In this document: one piece after another, positions 27,120 through 35,282 of the stretch
Layout: each line of letters opens with the position of its first letter
How positions within the stretch are numbered: position 1 is the stretch's first letter
Source of the DNA: Enterobacter ludwigii
GTDB lineage: Bacteria > Pseudomonadota > Gammaproteobacteria > Enterobacterales > Enterobacteriaceae
Reading direction: 5' to 3'
DNA length: 64,000 nt
Assembly: GCF_001750725.1 (NCBI RefSeq)
Contig: NZ_CP017279.1
Span: forward strand, 1,922,001 to 1,986,000
Notes under the pieces: model-generated
The model's database searches: none
Told to the model about the DNA's origin: nothing
The model's input: only the letters and a program-made list of their open reading frames with translations
Translations under genes and position numbers: made by a program

Positions 27120-28900
27120 TTTTCTTCCGATCCGCTCTGTGAGTCTTTGTACTGATTTACCTCCATGTCATAAGCATGAAGGAAGGCTTCGCCAAACAGG
27201 GTGTGGAAGTCATCCTCAATCTCGCCTGCCGTTTCACCGTAGCTGCGGACAAAGTAGTCCCACAACGCGGCTTTGCGGCTGCCCGGCAGCGCCAGCCGGG
27301 AGGTCATCCCGTTCTGCTTCGCCTGCTCTTCCAGCTGTTCCGGGTTGAAGGATTGCAGCATGGCGGCAATGATGGCGCGGATACCGGAGATCATACCCAG
27401 CTGATGCGCCTGCAGATCGATCAGCGCGTCACGCACGGATTTTGTCGGCGGCATAAAGCCCGGCATTGGCGTACCGAACATCTGGATCAGAACGGTTTTC
27501 CCGGTCGGCAACAGTTTGAACGGGTTGTTGGCATCATCAAGTACCATGGTCATATCGGCTTTTACGCCGCGCTTGAGAATGGAGCGCGAAGAAAGCAGCG
27601 CCACGGTGCCCTGAGAGAACATGCCCAGAATTTGCCCCAGCTGACGCATATTTTCACGGTCAAACTGCGGGACGGGCTGCATTTCGCTGAGCCCCATCCC
27701 TTCCAGCAGTGCCTCAAGTAATTCGCCCTGCAATACTTCACCCTTTTCGCCATTATGGGCTGCTGGCGACGCCGCGTTTTTGACCGGGTCAATACGCAAA
27801 CGCCCTTTAGGTGCCAGGGCATTACTGCGCGCCACGGCCTGCGGGGTTGGCATGGTGAAGCCGGCATAATCCGGTCGCGCCGGCTCTTCTTCTTCCGCGC
27901 GCGGCGGCACCTGCGGCTCAGGAGCAAACAGCGGAGAAGCGGCAAGGACGTCCTCTTCCTGTTCTGCTTGCGGCTCTGGCGTCAGGTCTGGCTCAACGAC
28001 GGCCTCTGGCTTATCGCCGACAATCTCATCCGGATGGGTTAACGGTGCCCCGCCCATCAACCCGAGGGGGTCATCATTTCGTGCGGCAGGTGCGCTGGCA
28101 CTACCGCCAAACAGTGCCAGCGGATCGAGTTCATCCGTCTGCTCTTCTTGTGGCTGCGCAGGTTTAGCTTCATTGGGCGGCACCAGCGTAGACGGGGTGA
28201 CGTCGTCAAAAATGCTCTCTTTTTTGAACAATGCTTCGTCACTGAACAGCGTATCCGGATCCACGTTCTTACGCTCAAGCTTCGGATCGCTGTCATTGAA
28301 CATCGCCAGCGGATCTTCAGCGTTACGCTCAGGTGCGACAGGCTGGGAGAACGGATCGTGCGACGCTGCCGGCTGCGGCTTCGCCCGAGAACTGGAAATG
28401 CTGTCGGAGATAGAGAACTCCTGCATCAGGCTATCCCAGATTTCCGACGGCACAGCAGTCGGTTCCGCCTTCCCGCGCGGGGCGGCGCTCGCAGGCTTCG
28501 GCTGCGGGGCTGCCGCAGGGGCCGCGGCTGGACGCGCCTGCTGCTGCATGGTCGCCGCCATGCGGCTGACTGGCTGCGTATCATGAATCAGTTCGGTCAC
28601 TTCGATACGGTAATCATCAATACCGAGAATGTCCCCATCCTGCAGCTCAACCTGACGTCCGCGCTCAAGCGGAATGTCATTCAATACCACGCGGGTGACG
28701 CTGCCACGGTTAGTGACGCGGCATTCGCCCTGGGCGTCAACGTGAACAATGGCCTGCAAACGCGAGATGGTGCGGTCATTGTCCGGCAATACCAGATTGT
28801 TATCCGTACCGCGCCCAATGGTGCCGCCCGGGGCATAAAAATCACAGCTGCTCTGCGGCGGCTGATGACCGGGTTTTGTAGAAATAATCGTGAATCGCAT
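27116..28900 (-). CDS. fha: Fha (TagH), FHA-domain T6SS protein
   Basis: 594 residues. An FHA domain lies at about residues 20-100 (GTIGRGTDNNLVLPDNDRTI, then RLQAIVHV) and binds phosphothreonine. A long Pro/Ala/Glu-rich linker with repeated D-P-L-A-x-F boxes spans about 120-340. A helical C-terminal domain (400-590) is of the TagH type (FMPPTKSVRDALIDLQAHQLG). PpkA and PppA act on this protein. It overlaps pppA by four bases. A long hairpin lies just upstream of its ribosome site (28926-28972). Confidence 0.93.
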   Translation of the reverse strand: MRFTIISTKPGHQPPQSSCDFYAPGGTIGRGTDNNLVLPDNDRTISRLQAIVHVDAQGECRVTNRGSVTRVVLNDIPLERGRQVELQDGDILGIDDYRIEVTELIHDTQPVSRMAATMQQQARPAAAPAAAPQPKPASAAPRGKAEPTAVPSEIWDSLMQEFSISDSISSSRAKPQPAASHDPFSQPVAPERNAEDPLAMFNDSDPKLERKNVDPDTLFSDEALFKKESIFDDVTPSTLVPPNEAKPAQPQEEQTDELDPLALFGGSASAPAARNDDPLGLMGGAPLTHPDEIVGDKPEAVVEPDLTPEPQAEQEEDVLAASPLFAPEPQVPPRAEEEEPARPDYAGFTMPTPQAVARSNALAPKGRLRIDPVKNAASPAAHNGEKGEVLQGELLEALLEGMGLSEMQPVPQFDRENMRQLGQILGMFSQGTVALLSSRSILKRGVKADMTMVLDDANNPFKLLPTGKTVLIQMFGTPMPGFMPPTKSVRDALIDLQAHQLGMISGIRAIIAAMLQSFNPEQLEEQAKQNGMTSRLALPGSRKAALWDYFVRSYGETAGEIEDDFHTLFGEAFLHAYDMEVNQYKDSQSGSEEK

Positions 28901-28925
28901 GGCGTATTCCTGCTGGTATGATTAG

Positions 28926-28972
28926 CGCTCAAACGCTGCCGCTCTCGGGGCGAGAACGGCGGCGTTTGAGCG
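28926..28972. promoter_or_regulatory. Long perfect inverted repeat in front of fha
   Basis: CGCTCAAACGC (28926-28936) pairs with GCGTTTGAGCG (28962-28972). The pairing continues inward through GCCG/CGGC and then TCTCG/CGAGA, giving about 21 base pairs with one wobble and one mismatch around a three-base loop. It ends about 25 bases before the fha start. No T-run follows on either strand, so it is not a simple terminator; an RNA stability or processing element is more likely. Confidence 0.6.
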
Positions 28973-29324
28973 TAAAGTTAATTAGAACTCAGATTCCATT
29001 GTTACTTGCCAGAATTAAAAGCATTTAAAAATAGCCACCGTAAAAATAATCTTTTTGTTATACGAAGAGATCCAGACCATTTCAGAATCAGACGAAACGC
29101 CATTACACTTATGGAAATCTCTTTTTGTAGCAACCCAGCTTGCGTTAATGGCTGATAGACTCACGAAACCTCGCTGTAATGGTTTCGACAATGAATATAA
29201 AAAGTCATCACCAGAACAAAAGAAAAATTTCAAAAGTGGAGAACATATTCGAACTCACGTTCTTCTCCACGTAATATTAAATTATTCATTTGCCCACCAG
29301 CTTCTACATGACCACCAAATGACT
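28973..29324. other. AT-rich gap between tai4 and fha with no supported gene
   Basis: About 350 bp, rich in A+T. A plus-strand frame (29055-29342) and a minus-strand frame (29015-29233) are open, but neither has a ribosome site or recognisable product. It may contain an internal promoter for fha and the genes after it. No clear -35/-10 pair is visible. Confidence 0.4.
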
Positions 29325-29678
29325 CTATTTTTGGGTGTTTAGCGTTCGAATTGCGTCGCTGTTGGTGATTAAGCTGCACTTCAATACCTGATAATGGCCC
29401 GGTTCGCTACCGCCTATCTTCTCTTTAAGTAAGGAAACAATAACGTTATCCGCTTTTTCAAAATTCTCTGCAGGTAGATTGCTTGCTTCGAGCCATGCGG
29501 CAGCGCTGGCCTCTGCATCATCTTTTAAACTCTTACTGTCAGCAATCTTACTGATGCAACGATTTTGCACCCAGTTTTCAAAGATTTGTTGTTGAGTAAA
29601 AGCACTGACATCAGGCAATGTTTGAGCATAAACAACGGTGGCATTTAACGCTAATGCGAGCAGTAATAAACGTTTCAT
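29325..29678 (-). CDS. tai4: Tai4-like immunity protein for T6SS amidase
   Basis: 117 residues. Signal peptide MKRLLLLALALNATVVYA, then a small all-helical domain with two cysteines (RCISKI, LKCSLI) and AAAWLEASNLPAENF. The length, export and arrangement match Tai4, which binds Tae4 in the periplasm. It overlaps tae4 by four bases (ATGA), so the pair is made together. Confidence 0.88.
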   Translation of the reverse strand: MKRLLLLALALNATVVYAQTLPDVSAFTQQQIFENWVQNRCISKIADSKSLKDDAEASAAAWLEASNLPAENFEKADNVIVSLLKEKIGGSEPGHYQVLKCSLITNSDAIRTLNTQK

Positions 29679-30166
29679 TTCAGGCTCCAGAATGTTGCAT
29701 TCGTAGGAATAAACGAACCATTGCCGGGTGATCCAAGGAAATGGCAGTCATCCGAGCAAATATTTCCATTCCAGAGTGTTACATGTCCGGTTGCGTCACT
29801 CCACCCATGGCCGGTAAAGATAATAATGCCTTGCTTGCCTGAAAATTGTGCTGGTGTAGGAGAGGCGACTGACATATCTGCATGCCCCAGAACAGTAGGA
29901 AGAAATGCAATCATATCTTTAACGCGGAACATATAGCGTTTTTTGTCATTTCCGGTCACTGTCGCGTATTTGCTATTAGACGGAATAGGTATACCACAAT
30001 AATTCAAGACATAGCTCATACGTATGGGACAGGCATTTTTAAAAATACCAGCATCGATATTATGCTGAACTTTTCCACCCAATAATTTGCCAACCTGTTC
30101 CACATTAACGTTAACTTCTTTGAATCTGTTCCAGGCAGCACCAAAAGCAGGACGCATAGCAGACAT
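29675..30166 (-). CDS. tae4: Tae4-like T6SS amidase effector
   Basis: 163 residues from the ATG at 30166, with GGAGAAAGAAGA upstream; an earlier start at 30184 lacks one. Tae4 enzymes cleave the peptide stems of peptidoglycan in rival cells. The catalytic cysteine lies in FKNACPIRMSY (Cys46), the histidine in GHVTLWNG (His128), and a Cys pair in CSDDC (137/141) matches the disulfide of the family. The N-terminal FGAAWNRFKEVN is typical. It follows hcp, whose product is the likely carrier, and is followed by tai4. Confidence 0.93.
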   Translation of the reverse strand: MSAMRPAFGAAWNRFKEVNVNVEQVGKLLGGKVQHNIDAGIFKNACPIRMSYVLNYCGIPIPSNSKYATVTGNDKKRYMFRVKDMIAFLPTVLGHADMSVASPTPAQFSGKQGIIIFTGHGWSDATGHVTLWNGNICSDDCHFLGSPGNGSFIPTNATFWSLK

Positions 30167-30196
30167 TCTTCTTTCTCCATTCAAAGAAGGTCACGT

Positions 30197-30221
30197 AAAA
30201 GTGAGCCCTTTCGGGCCCACT
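30197..30221 (-). terminator. Terminator-like hairpin between hcp and tae4
   Basis: On the minus strand GTGGGCCC-GAAA-GGGCTCAC is followed by TTTT. One C/A mismatch interrupts the stem. It would stop part of the transcription after hcp, which fits an abundant Hcp and a less abundant toxin. Confidence 0.6.
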
Positions 30222-30225
30222 ATCA

Positions 30226-30708
30226 TTACGCTTCTTTGTTTTCTTTGATGTTCCAGCCAGCGCTGCTTTCAGCACCTTTACCACCAGCAGTGGTCTGCTC
30301 CCAGTACTGCTGTTTCACTTTCGCAGCCTGGAATGCATAGGTCACACCAACGGTGTCGCCGTTGTCTGCACCGGTGTACTGAACAGAAGTTACCAGCACA
30401 TCTTCCAGCGTGATGCGGGTATATTCTACTTGCTGACCACCCGCTTTGCACACGGACAGTTCAACTTTAGTCAGGTGCTTACCGCTTGCGCAGTGTTTGA
30501 GAATTGCTGTAGTGGATTTGTCGATCAGAGCGTTAACGTGCAGATCGTTAAAGTTAACTTTACCGGCACCGCCGCCGCCACCAACACTCATATTACCTGG
30601 CTGGGAAGCGCCCCAGGAGAAGGAGGTAATATCAGTCCAGCCGGTGTGGTTAGAATCTTTAGATTCGCCCGTAACACCCTCGACCTTCAGAAACATATCA
30701 ATAGCCAT
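30226..30708 (-). CDS. hcp: Hcp (TssD) tube protein
   Basis: 160 residues from the ATG at 30708 with GAAGAG upstream; an upstream frame to 30834 is not supported. Hcp hexamers stack into the inner tube that is expelled. The N-terminus MAIDMFLKVEGVTGES and the following WGASQPGNMSVGGGGGAGKV are typical. It is the abundant secreted protein of the system and the probable carrier of Tae4, which follows it after a terminator-like hairpin. Confidence 0.97.
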   Translation of the reverse strand: MAIDMFLKVEGVTGESKDSNHTGWTDITSFSWGASQPGNMSVGGGGGAGKVNFNDLHVNALIDKSTTAILKHCASGKHLTKVELSVCKAGGQQVEYTRITLEDVLVTSVQYTGADNGDTVGVTYAFQAAKVKQQYWEQTTAGGKGAESSAGWNIKENKEA

Positions 30709-30978
30709 AATATCTACTCTTCGTGGATGAACAATATTGCTTTCGAAAAAGCACTTATATGGCAAACAGGAAAGCATGGGGCTGAATAAAACCGTCCATA
30801 TTTTACCTCTGCCTCCAGCCTGACGAAAACACATTCGTGCAGACTGTTCAGAGTGGCTGCAATGACAACCACCCTAAATTAACTTAGTCACTCAATACTT
30901 CAACTAAGAGCTAGACAATTAACCTTTTAATCATCTAGAATAAAATCTATTGATTTTTTACAATTTAAGGGTCAGCGA

Positions 30979-31188
30979 ATGAAGAAAATCATCTTATTAG
31001 TGCTAATGATTATATTTATAACCATTGGGGCTTTTACTCTTTTTGATATTTCTCAATCAATATGGTATGTATTTTCGCTTGAAGCAATAACAGCAATGTC
31101 TGCCGGTTTAATTTTTGGAAAAATCATTTTCCTAATTATCATTATTTTTGGGGTTCATTACTTATTGAAGGCATGGCGAAAATCATAG
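30979..31188 (+). CDS. Small two-helix membrane protein on the opposite strand
   Basis: 69 residues (MKKIILLVLMIIFITIG...). Two long hydrophobic helices with a basic end (LKAWRKS) are visible. A moderate AAGG lies about ten bases upstream. It is the only plus-strand gene candidate in this T6SS stretch, and its end overlaps the end of the minus-strand gene at 31183 by six bases. An AT-rich leader with TAGAATAAAAT lies before it. It may be an additional immunity gene or a chance frame. Confidence 0.4.
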   Translation: MKKIILLVLMIIFITIGAFTLFDISQSIWYVFSLEAITAMSAGLIFGKIIFLIIIIFGVHYLLKAWRKS

Positions 31189-31395
31189 CCTTGACTTCAT
31201 TTTTTCAGCAAAATAATAAATAGCGATGGATGCAATTACCAAAGAGATTAACAGGACAGCATTTATCGCTATTTTCATTACACTGCCACCCCAGCTAAAT
31301 ACAAAAACATAATAACCCAGAGTCGTAAAGAACATCATAAACGACACAAGTAACATCAGATAGACGAAAGTATACTTAATCGTTTTTTCAAACAC
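31183..31395 (-). CDS. Small two-helix membrane protein, probable immunity partner
   Basis: 70 residues with two hydrophobic helices (FVYLMLLVSFMMFFTTLGYYVFVF; AINAVLLISLVIASIAIYYF) and basic ends. Its start overlaps the end of the 221-residue gene by eight bases. A small membrane antidote overlapping a pore-forming toxin is the layout of the Ssp6/Rap6 pair of Serratia. I give Rap6 as a comparison of layout only, because the sequences cannot be aligned here. Confidence 0.65.
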   Translation of the reverse strand: MFEKTIKYTFVYLMLLVSFMMFFTTLGYYVFVFSWGGSVMKIAINAVLLISLVIASIAIYYFAEKMKSRL

Positions 31396-32053
31396 GTATT
31401 ACCCCTGACACAAACCGGCTAAAAATCTCCTCATCTACTGCACCATGGCTTTGTTGAAAATTCACCGCCTCAATGAATGGTTTAATATTATCCTCAACCA
31501 AAAAATATAACAAATCCAAATCACCGGCTCCGCGCAATTCATAATAAATATCTTTATTCAATTTCAGCAAATCATATGAGGTATATACGGAGCGCGAAAT
31601 TGAAGCACCAACACTCAAAACCCCTGTGATACCGGCAGAAACAAGGAATCGTGGAATGATTTTAGAGACAAATAATGTAATTAACTCATTAACGAAAACC
31701 ATTTTAAAGGTAATTCCGCCTACTTGCGACCCACCTATTTTAAGGAGCAATTTCTTTGACTGCTCTTCAGATAAACCAGACAGATAGCGTTTAATCACTG
31801 TGTTGATTAGCCTACGTACATCTTCTGAGGTCAGCCCTTTTTTGATGAGTGTCAGCAACCTAATTTTATCGGTTTCATTTCTCCAGCGATGATCCGAATC
31901 CAGAAAATCCTTAGTTAACATCCACAAGTCTTCCGGGATGGACAAAAAGCCATCGACCGTACTGCGAGCGAATATTTCAGGACCACTTTGTGTACGCGGA
32001 TTAAAGATTTTCAACATGCCATCGGCAATTTCTTTTGGCGAACTCGCTCCCAA
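31388..32053 (-). CDS. Putative pore-forming T6SS effector (Ssp6-like layout)
   Basis: 221 residues, no signal peptide. The N-terminal half is charged and helical (GMLKIFNPRTQSGPEIF, WMLTKDFLDSDHRWRN). The middle (about residues 115-160) has amphipathic or hydrophobic helices (FKMVFVNELITLFVSKIIPRF; VSAGITGVLSVGASISRS) as in proteins that insert into a membrane. Size (about 220 residues), no PAAR or VgrG, and an overlapping small membrane protein match the Ssp6/Rap6 pair, an ion-selective pore toxin. The position between tssC and hcp is a cargo slot. Family membership is inferred from these features. Confidence 0.62.
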   Translation of the reverse strand: MGASSPKEIADGMLKIFNPRTQSGPEIFARSTVDGFLSIPEDLWMLTKDFLDSDHRWRNETDKIRLLTLIKKGLTSEDVRRLINTVIKRYLSGLSEEQSKKLLLKIGGSQVGGITFKMVFVNELITLFVSKIIPRFLVSAGITGVLSVGASISRSVYTSYDLLKLNKDIYYELRGAGDLDLLYFLVEDNIKPFIEAVNFQQSHGAVDEEIFSRFVSGVIRV

Positions 32054-32124
32054 TTTATAGTCTCCCTGAGGTTAATGAATGTCGATGGTTAATTTTATGA
32101 ATTGGATACCCACCAGCTAATTTA

Positions 32125-32142
32125 CCGGCCCCGAAGGACCGG
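32125..32142 (-). terminator. Hairpin with a TTCG loop after tssC
   Basis: On the minus strand CCGGTCC-TTCG-GGGCCGG forms a seven-pair stem (one mismatch) with a stable C(TTCG)G loop. Only a weak run of T/A follows. It probably reduces transcription past the sheath genes or stabilises their mRNA. Confidence 0.45.
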
Positions 32143-32151
32143 CAACGCACA

Positions 32152-33651
32152 TCATGCATCTTTCGTCTTCAGTGACGGCAGTTTCGAAACCAGACGCAGA
32201 GAAACGGTCAGACCTTCCAGCTGGTAGTGTGGACGCAGGAAGAATTTCGCGGCGTAGTAGCCCGGGTTATCTTCAATTTCCTGCACCTGCACTTCGGCAG
32301 CCGCCAGCGGTTTACGGGACTTGGTCTCCTGTGAGGAGTTAGCCGGGTCGCCGTCCACATAGTTCATCACCCAGTCGTTCAGCCAGCGTTCCATCTCTTC
32401 ACGTTCACGGAAGGAGCCAATTTTGTCGCGCACGATGCACTTCAGGTAGTGGGCAAAGCGGCAGCAGGCGAACAGGTACGGCAGACGGGATGCCAGACGC
32501 GCGTTAGCGGTCGCATCCGGGTCGTGGTACTCAGCCGGTTTCTGCAGAGACTGCGCGCCGATGAAAGCGGCAAAGTCAGAGTTTTTGCGGTGAACCAGCG
32601 GCATAAAGCCGTTCTTCGCCAGCTCGGCTTCACGACGATCGCTGATGGCGATCTCGGTCGGGCATTTCATGTCCACGCCGCCGTCGTCGCTCGGGAAGGT
32701 ATGACACGGCAGGTTTTCAACCGCCCCGCCAGACTCCACGCCGCGGATTGAAGTGCACCAGCCGTACTCTTTAAAGGAGCGGTTGATGTTGGCAGCCATG
32801 GCATACGCGGCGTTCGCCCAGGAGTAGCTGTTGTGGTTCGCGCCATCGGTCTGCTCTTCGAAATCGAAGCTGTCGACCGGGTTAGTGCGAATACCGTACG
32901 GCAGGCGCGACAGGAAGCGCGGCATTACCAGGCCAAGGTAGCGTGCATCTTCGGATTCACGCAGTGAACGCCACGCGGCATACTCGGTGTTCTGGAAGAT
33001 TTTGGTCAGGTCGCGCGGGTTCGCGAGTTCCTGCCAGGACTCCATCTGCATCACGCCCGGTGCGGTACCGGTGATAAACGGACAGTGGGCCGCCGAGCCG
33101 ATACGTGCCATCTCGCCCAGCAGTTCAACGTCCTGCGGACTGTGGTCGAAGTAGTAGTCGCCGACGATGCAGCCAAACGGCTCGCCACCAAACTGACCGT
33201 ACTCCTGCTCGTAAATTTTCTTGAAGATTGGGCTCTGGTCCCAGCCCACGCCCTTAAAGCGTTTCAGGGTACGACCCAGCTCCTGCTTGGAGATGCTCAT
33301 AAAGCGGATCTTCAGCATCTCGTCGGTTTCAGTGTTGTTCACCAGGTAGCTCAGACCGCGCCAGGCGCTCTCCAGCTTCTGGAACTCTTCATGGTGAATA
33401 ATCTGGTTCACCTGCTGAGACAGCTGCTCGTCGATACCGGCAATCAGGTTCTGAATGGTGCGGTAGGTGTCACTGGAGAAGGTAACGGTATTTTCCAGCG
33501 CCTGCTGCGCCAGCGTTTTTACCGCACTTTCCACCGCGGAGCGCGCCTGATCGGTTTTCGGGCGGAACTCTTTGTTCAGCAGCGCGCTGAATTCATCCTG
33601 GCTGAACGCCTGACCACTCTGCTGCTCGTGTTGTTGAGTCTGGTTGCTCAT
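32152..33651 (-). CDS. tssC: TssC sheath protein
   Basis: 499 residues. TssC is the large sheath subunit that pairs with TssB to form the contractile sheath. SAWRGLSYLVNNTETDEMLKI and WQELANPRDLTKIFQNTEY are characteristic, as is the LEGLTVSLRLVSKLPSLK end. It follows tssB by three bases and is followed by a hairpin and the cargo pair. Confidence 0.97.
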   Translation of the reverse strand: MSNQTQQHEQQSGQAFSQDEFSALLNKEFRPKTDQARSAVESAVKTLAQQALENTVTFSSDTYRTIQNLIAGIDEQLSQQVNQIIHHEEFQKLESAWRGLSYLVNNTETDEMLKIRFMSISKQELGRTLKRFKGVGWDQSPIFKKIYEQEYGQFGGEPFGCIVGDYYFDHSPQDVELLGEMARIGSAAHCPFITGTAPGVMQMESWQELANPRDLTKIFQNTEYAAWRSLRESEDARYLGLVMPRFLSRLPYGIRTNPVDSFDFEEQTDGANHNSYSWANAAYAMAANINRSFKEYGWCTSIRGVESGGAVENLPCHTFPSDDGGVDMKCPTEIAISDRREAELAKNGFMPLVHRKNSDFAAFIGAQSLQKPAEYHDPDATANARLASRLPYLFACCRFAHYLKCIVRDKIGSFREREEMERWLNDWVMNYVDGDPANSSQETKSRKPLAAAEVQVQEIEDNPGYYAAKFFLRPHYQLEGLTVSLRLVSKLPSLKTKDA

Positions 33652-33654
33652 CGA

Positions 33655-34179
33655 TTATTCCTCGCTACCTTTCGCGCTTTCGTCATTTTTCGGCAACTGG
33701 CTCAGAGATTTGAGCAGCGTCGGATCCTGCAGAATTTTAGCGATCAGCTCTTCCGCGCCGTTTTTGCCATCCATATAGGTCAGCAGGTTGGAGAGTTGAG
33801 TACGTGCTTCCAGCAGCTTGTTCAACGGCTCAACCTTGCGGGCTACCGCGTCCGGCAGGAAGTCGTCCATGCTGTCGAAGGTCAGATCAACGTTGAGCTT
33901 ACCTTCGCCGGTCAGCGTGTTATCCACCTGGAACGCCACGCGAGGTTTCAGCGCTTTCATGCGCTCGTCAAAGTTATCAATGTCGATTTCGAGGAATTTA
34001 CGCTCATCGACTGCCGGCAGGTTTTCCACCGGTTTGCCGACCAGATCGGCCATGACGCCCATCACAAACGGCAGCTGAATTTTACGTTCTGCACCGTAGA
34101 TCTCTACGTCGTACTCGATCTGCACGCGGGGGGCACGGTTACGTGCGATAAATTTCTGCCCACTGTTACTCATTGCCAT
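33655..34179 (-). CDS. tssB: TssB sheath protein
   Basis: 174 residues from the ATG at 34179, chosen because GGAGAA lies just upstream and the family begins with MxMSNSGQKF. The typical VQIEYDVEIYGAERKIQLPFVMGVMADL segment follows. TssB and TssC form the sheath. A start a few codons earlier is possible but has no ribosome site. Confidence 0.96.
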   Translation of the reverse strand: MAMSNSGQKFIARNRAPRVQIEYDVEIYGAERKIQLPFVMGVMADLVGKPVENLPAVDERKFLEIDIDNFDERMKALKPRVAFQVDNTLTGEGKLNVDLTFDSMDDFLPDAVARKVEPLNKLLEARTQLSNLLTYMDGKNGAEELIAKILQDPTLLKSLSQLPKNDESAKGSEE

Positions 34180-34214
34180 GATGTTCTCCATCAAAGATGC
34201 GCGGTGAAGGTGAA

Positions 34215-34237
34215 ACGGCAGGCTCCATGCCTGTCGT
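34215..34237. other. Hairpin between tssA and tssB
   Basis: ACGGCAGGC (34215-34223) pairs with GCCTGTCGT (34229-34237) around a five-base loop, with one G/T mismatch. There is no T-run. It could set mRNA level between tssA and the sheath genes. Confidence 0.45.
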
Positions 34238-34254
34238 CATAATGCCAGGACGCG

Positions 34255-35271
34255 TTATTCGCGGCGTCCAAAGATGTTTTCCAGTTGGTTAACGCCGTCT
34301 GGCGCCAGGTCGCGAATAATGTCCATAAAGTTAAGTTCTGACAGCCGCTGCACCCGTTCAATCATCAACGGTGCGGGGTGGCTCGGTTCGTACTGCGCAA
34401 AATACTGTTTGGCTTTCTCCAGCATCAGCTGTGCATCGGCGCGGCTGGTGACCTGCACGCTGCGCCAGTCTGTAACCTGCTGAACGGGTTGTGCGACCGC
34501 CGGTTGAGGTTCAGCGCTGAGCTCAGCCTGTGCCTCCCGGTTGGGCAGCAGCTTGCTGATGTCGGTTACCTGACAGGCGCTGGCGACCAGCCCGACGGTT
34601 TTCAGCAGCTGTTCCATCTCCGGAACGCCGCTTTCACCAAGATGGCCGGTGAGCAACTCGCGAATGGCCAGCAGCCGTTCGTTAATCACTATCACCGCCG
34701 ACGTGCCCGGCTGATCGCCGCGGGCCAGCTCGTCAATCAGTCTTGGACGGCCACCGGGGTAATCCGGACATTCGGTTTTACTGCCATCCAGCAGTGCCTG
34801 AGCGTCGCGAAGTGAAATTTCATCGCCATTTGATCGCAGCAGCGAGGCGTTACGCACGGCGACGGTCAGGTCAGACTTATCACTCAGCCCGGCCAGGGCG
34901 TTAATGCGGTAAAACGGGTCGGTTTCGCCATACTCTTCCAGCAGCGGATAGAGCGGCTCCCAGTAACGCGTGATCGCCTCCTGCACCAGTAACAGCCCGT
35001 CGGCGTAGCCCGCAAGGCCGCGGCGACGTGTCCATGCATGCGTTAACGCCAGCATGACGCGCAGATCTTTGGTGCGGCTCAGCAGGCTGGTGGCGAATTT
35101 TTCCACCGTATTCCAGTCAGCAGGTTCTGCCGGAATGATGGTGTCGCCAAACTGCTGCTCTGCTTTGCCCTGGCTGGCCTGATTCATGAGCTGGAAATCA
35201 GCGTCATACTCCAGGTTTTCGCCACAGGGCTTGTCGGGGCTTATTGGCGCGAGAAATTCTTCGATATTCAT
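34255..35271 (-). CDS. tssA: TssA cap protein
   Basis: 338 residues, the shorter TssA type. TssA is known to start tail assembly and stay at one end of the sheath. The N-terminal ImpA-like domain starts EFLAPISPDKPCGENLEYD and contains WTRRRGLAGYADGLLLVQEAI. A short C-terminal VasJ-like part (LMIERVQRLSELNFMDIIRD) ends the protein. It follows tagF and precedes tssB. Confidence 0.93.
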   Translation of the reverse strand: MNIEEFLAPISPDKPCGENLEYDADFQLMNQASQGKAEQQFGDTIIPAEPADWNTVEKFATSLLSRTKDLRVMLALTHAWTRRRGLAGYADGLLLVQEAITRYWEPLYPLLEEYGETDPFYRINALAGLSDKSDLTVAVRNASLLRSNGDEISLRDAQALLDGSKTECPDYPGGRPRLIDELARGDQPGTSAVIVINERLLAIRELLTGHLGESGVPEMEQLLKTVGLVASACQVTDISKLLPNREAQAELSAEPQPAVAQPVQQVTDWRSVQVTSRADAQLMLEKAKQYFAQYEPSHPAPLMIERVQRLSELNFMDIIRDLAPDGVNQLENIFGRRE

Positions 35272-35282
35272 AAGATCCCTGC

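Noticed and set aside
29055..29342. Plus-strand frame of 95 codons near tai4
   Set aside because: It starts with TTG, has no ribosome site and runs into the 3' end of tai4. It is not supported as a gene.
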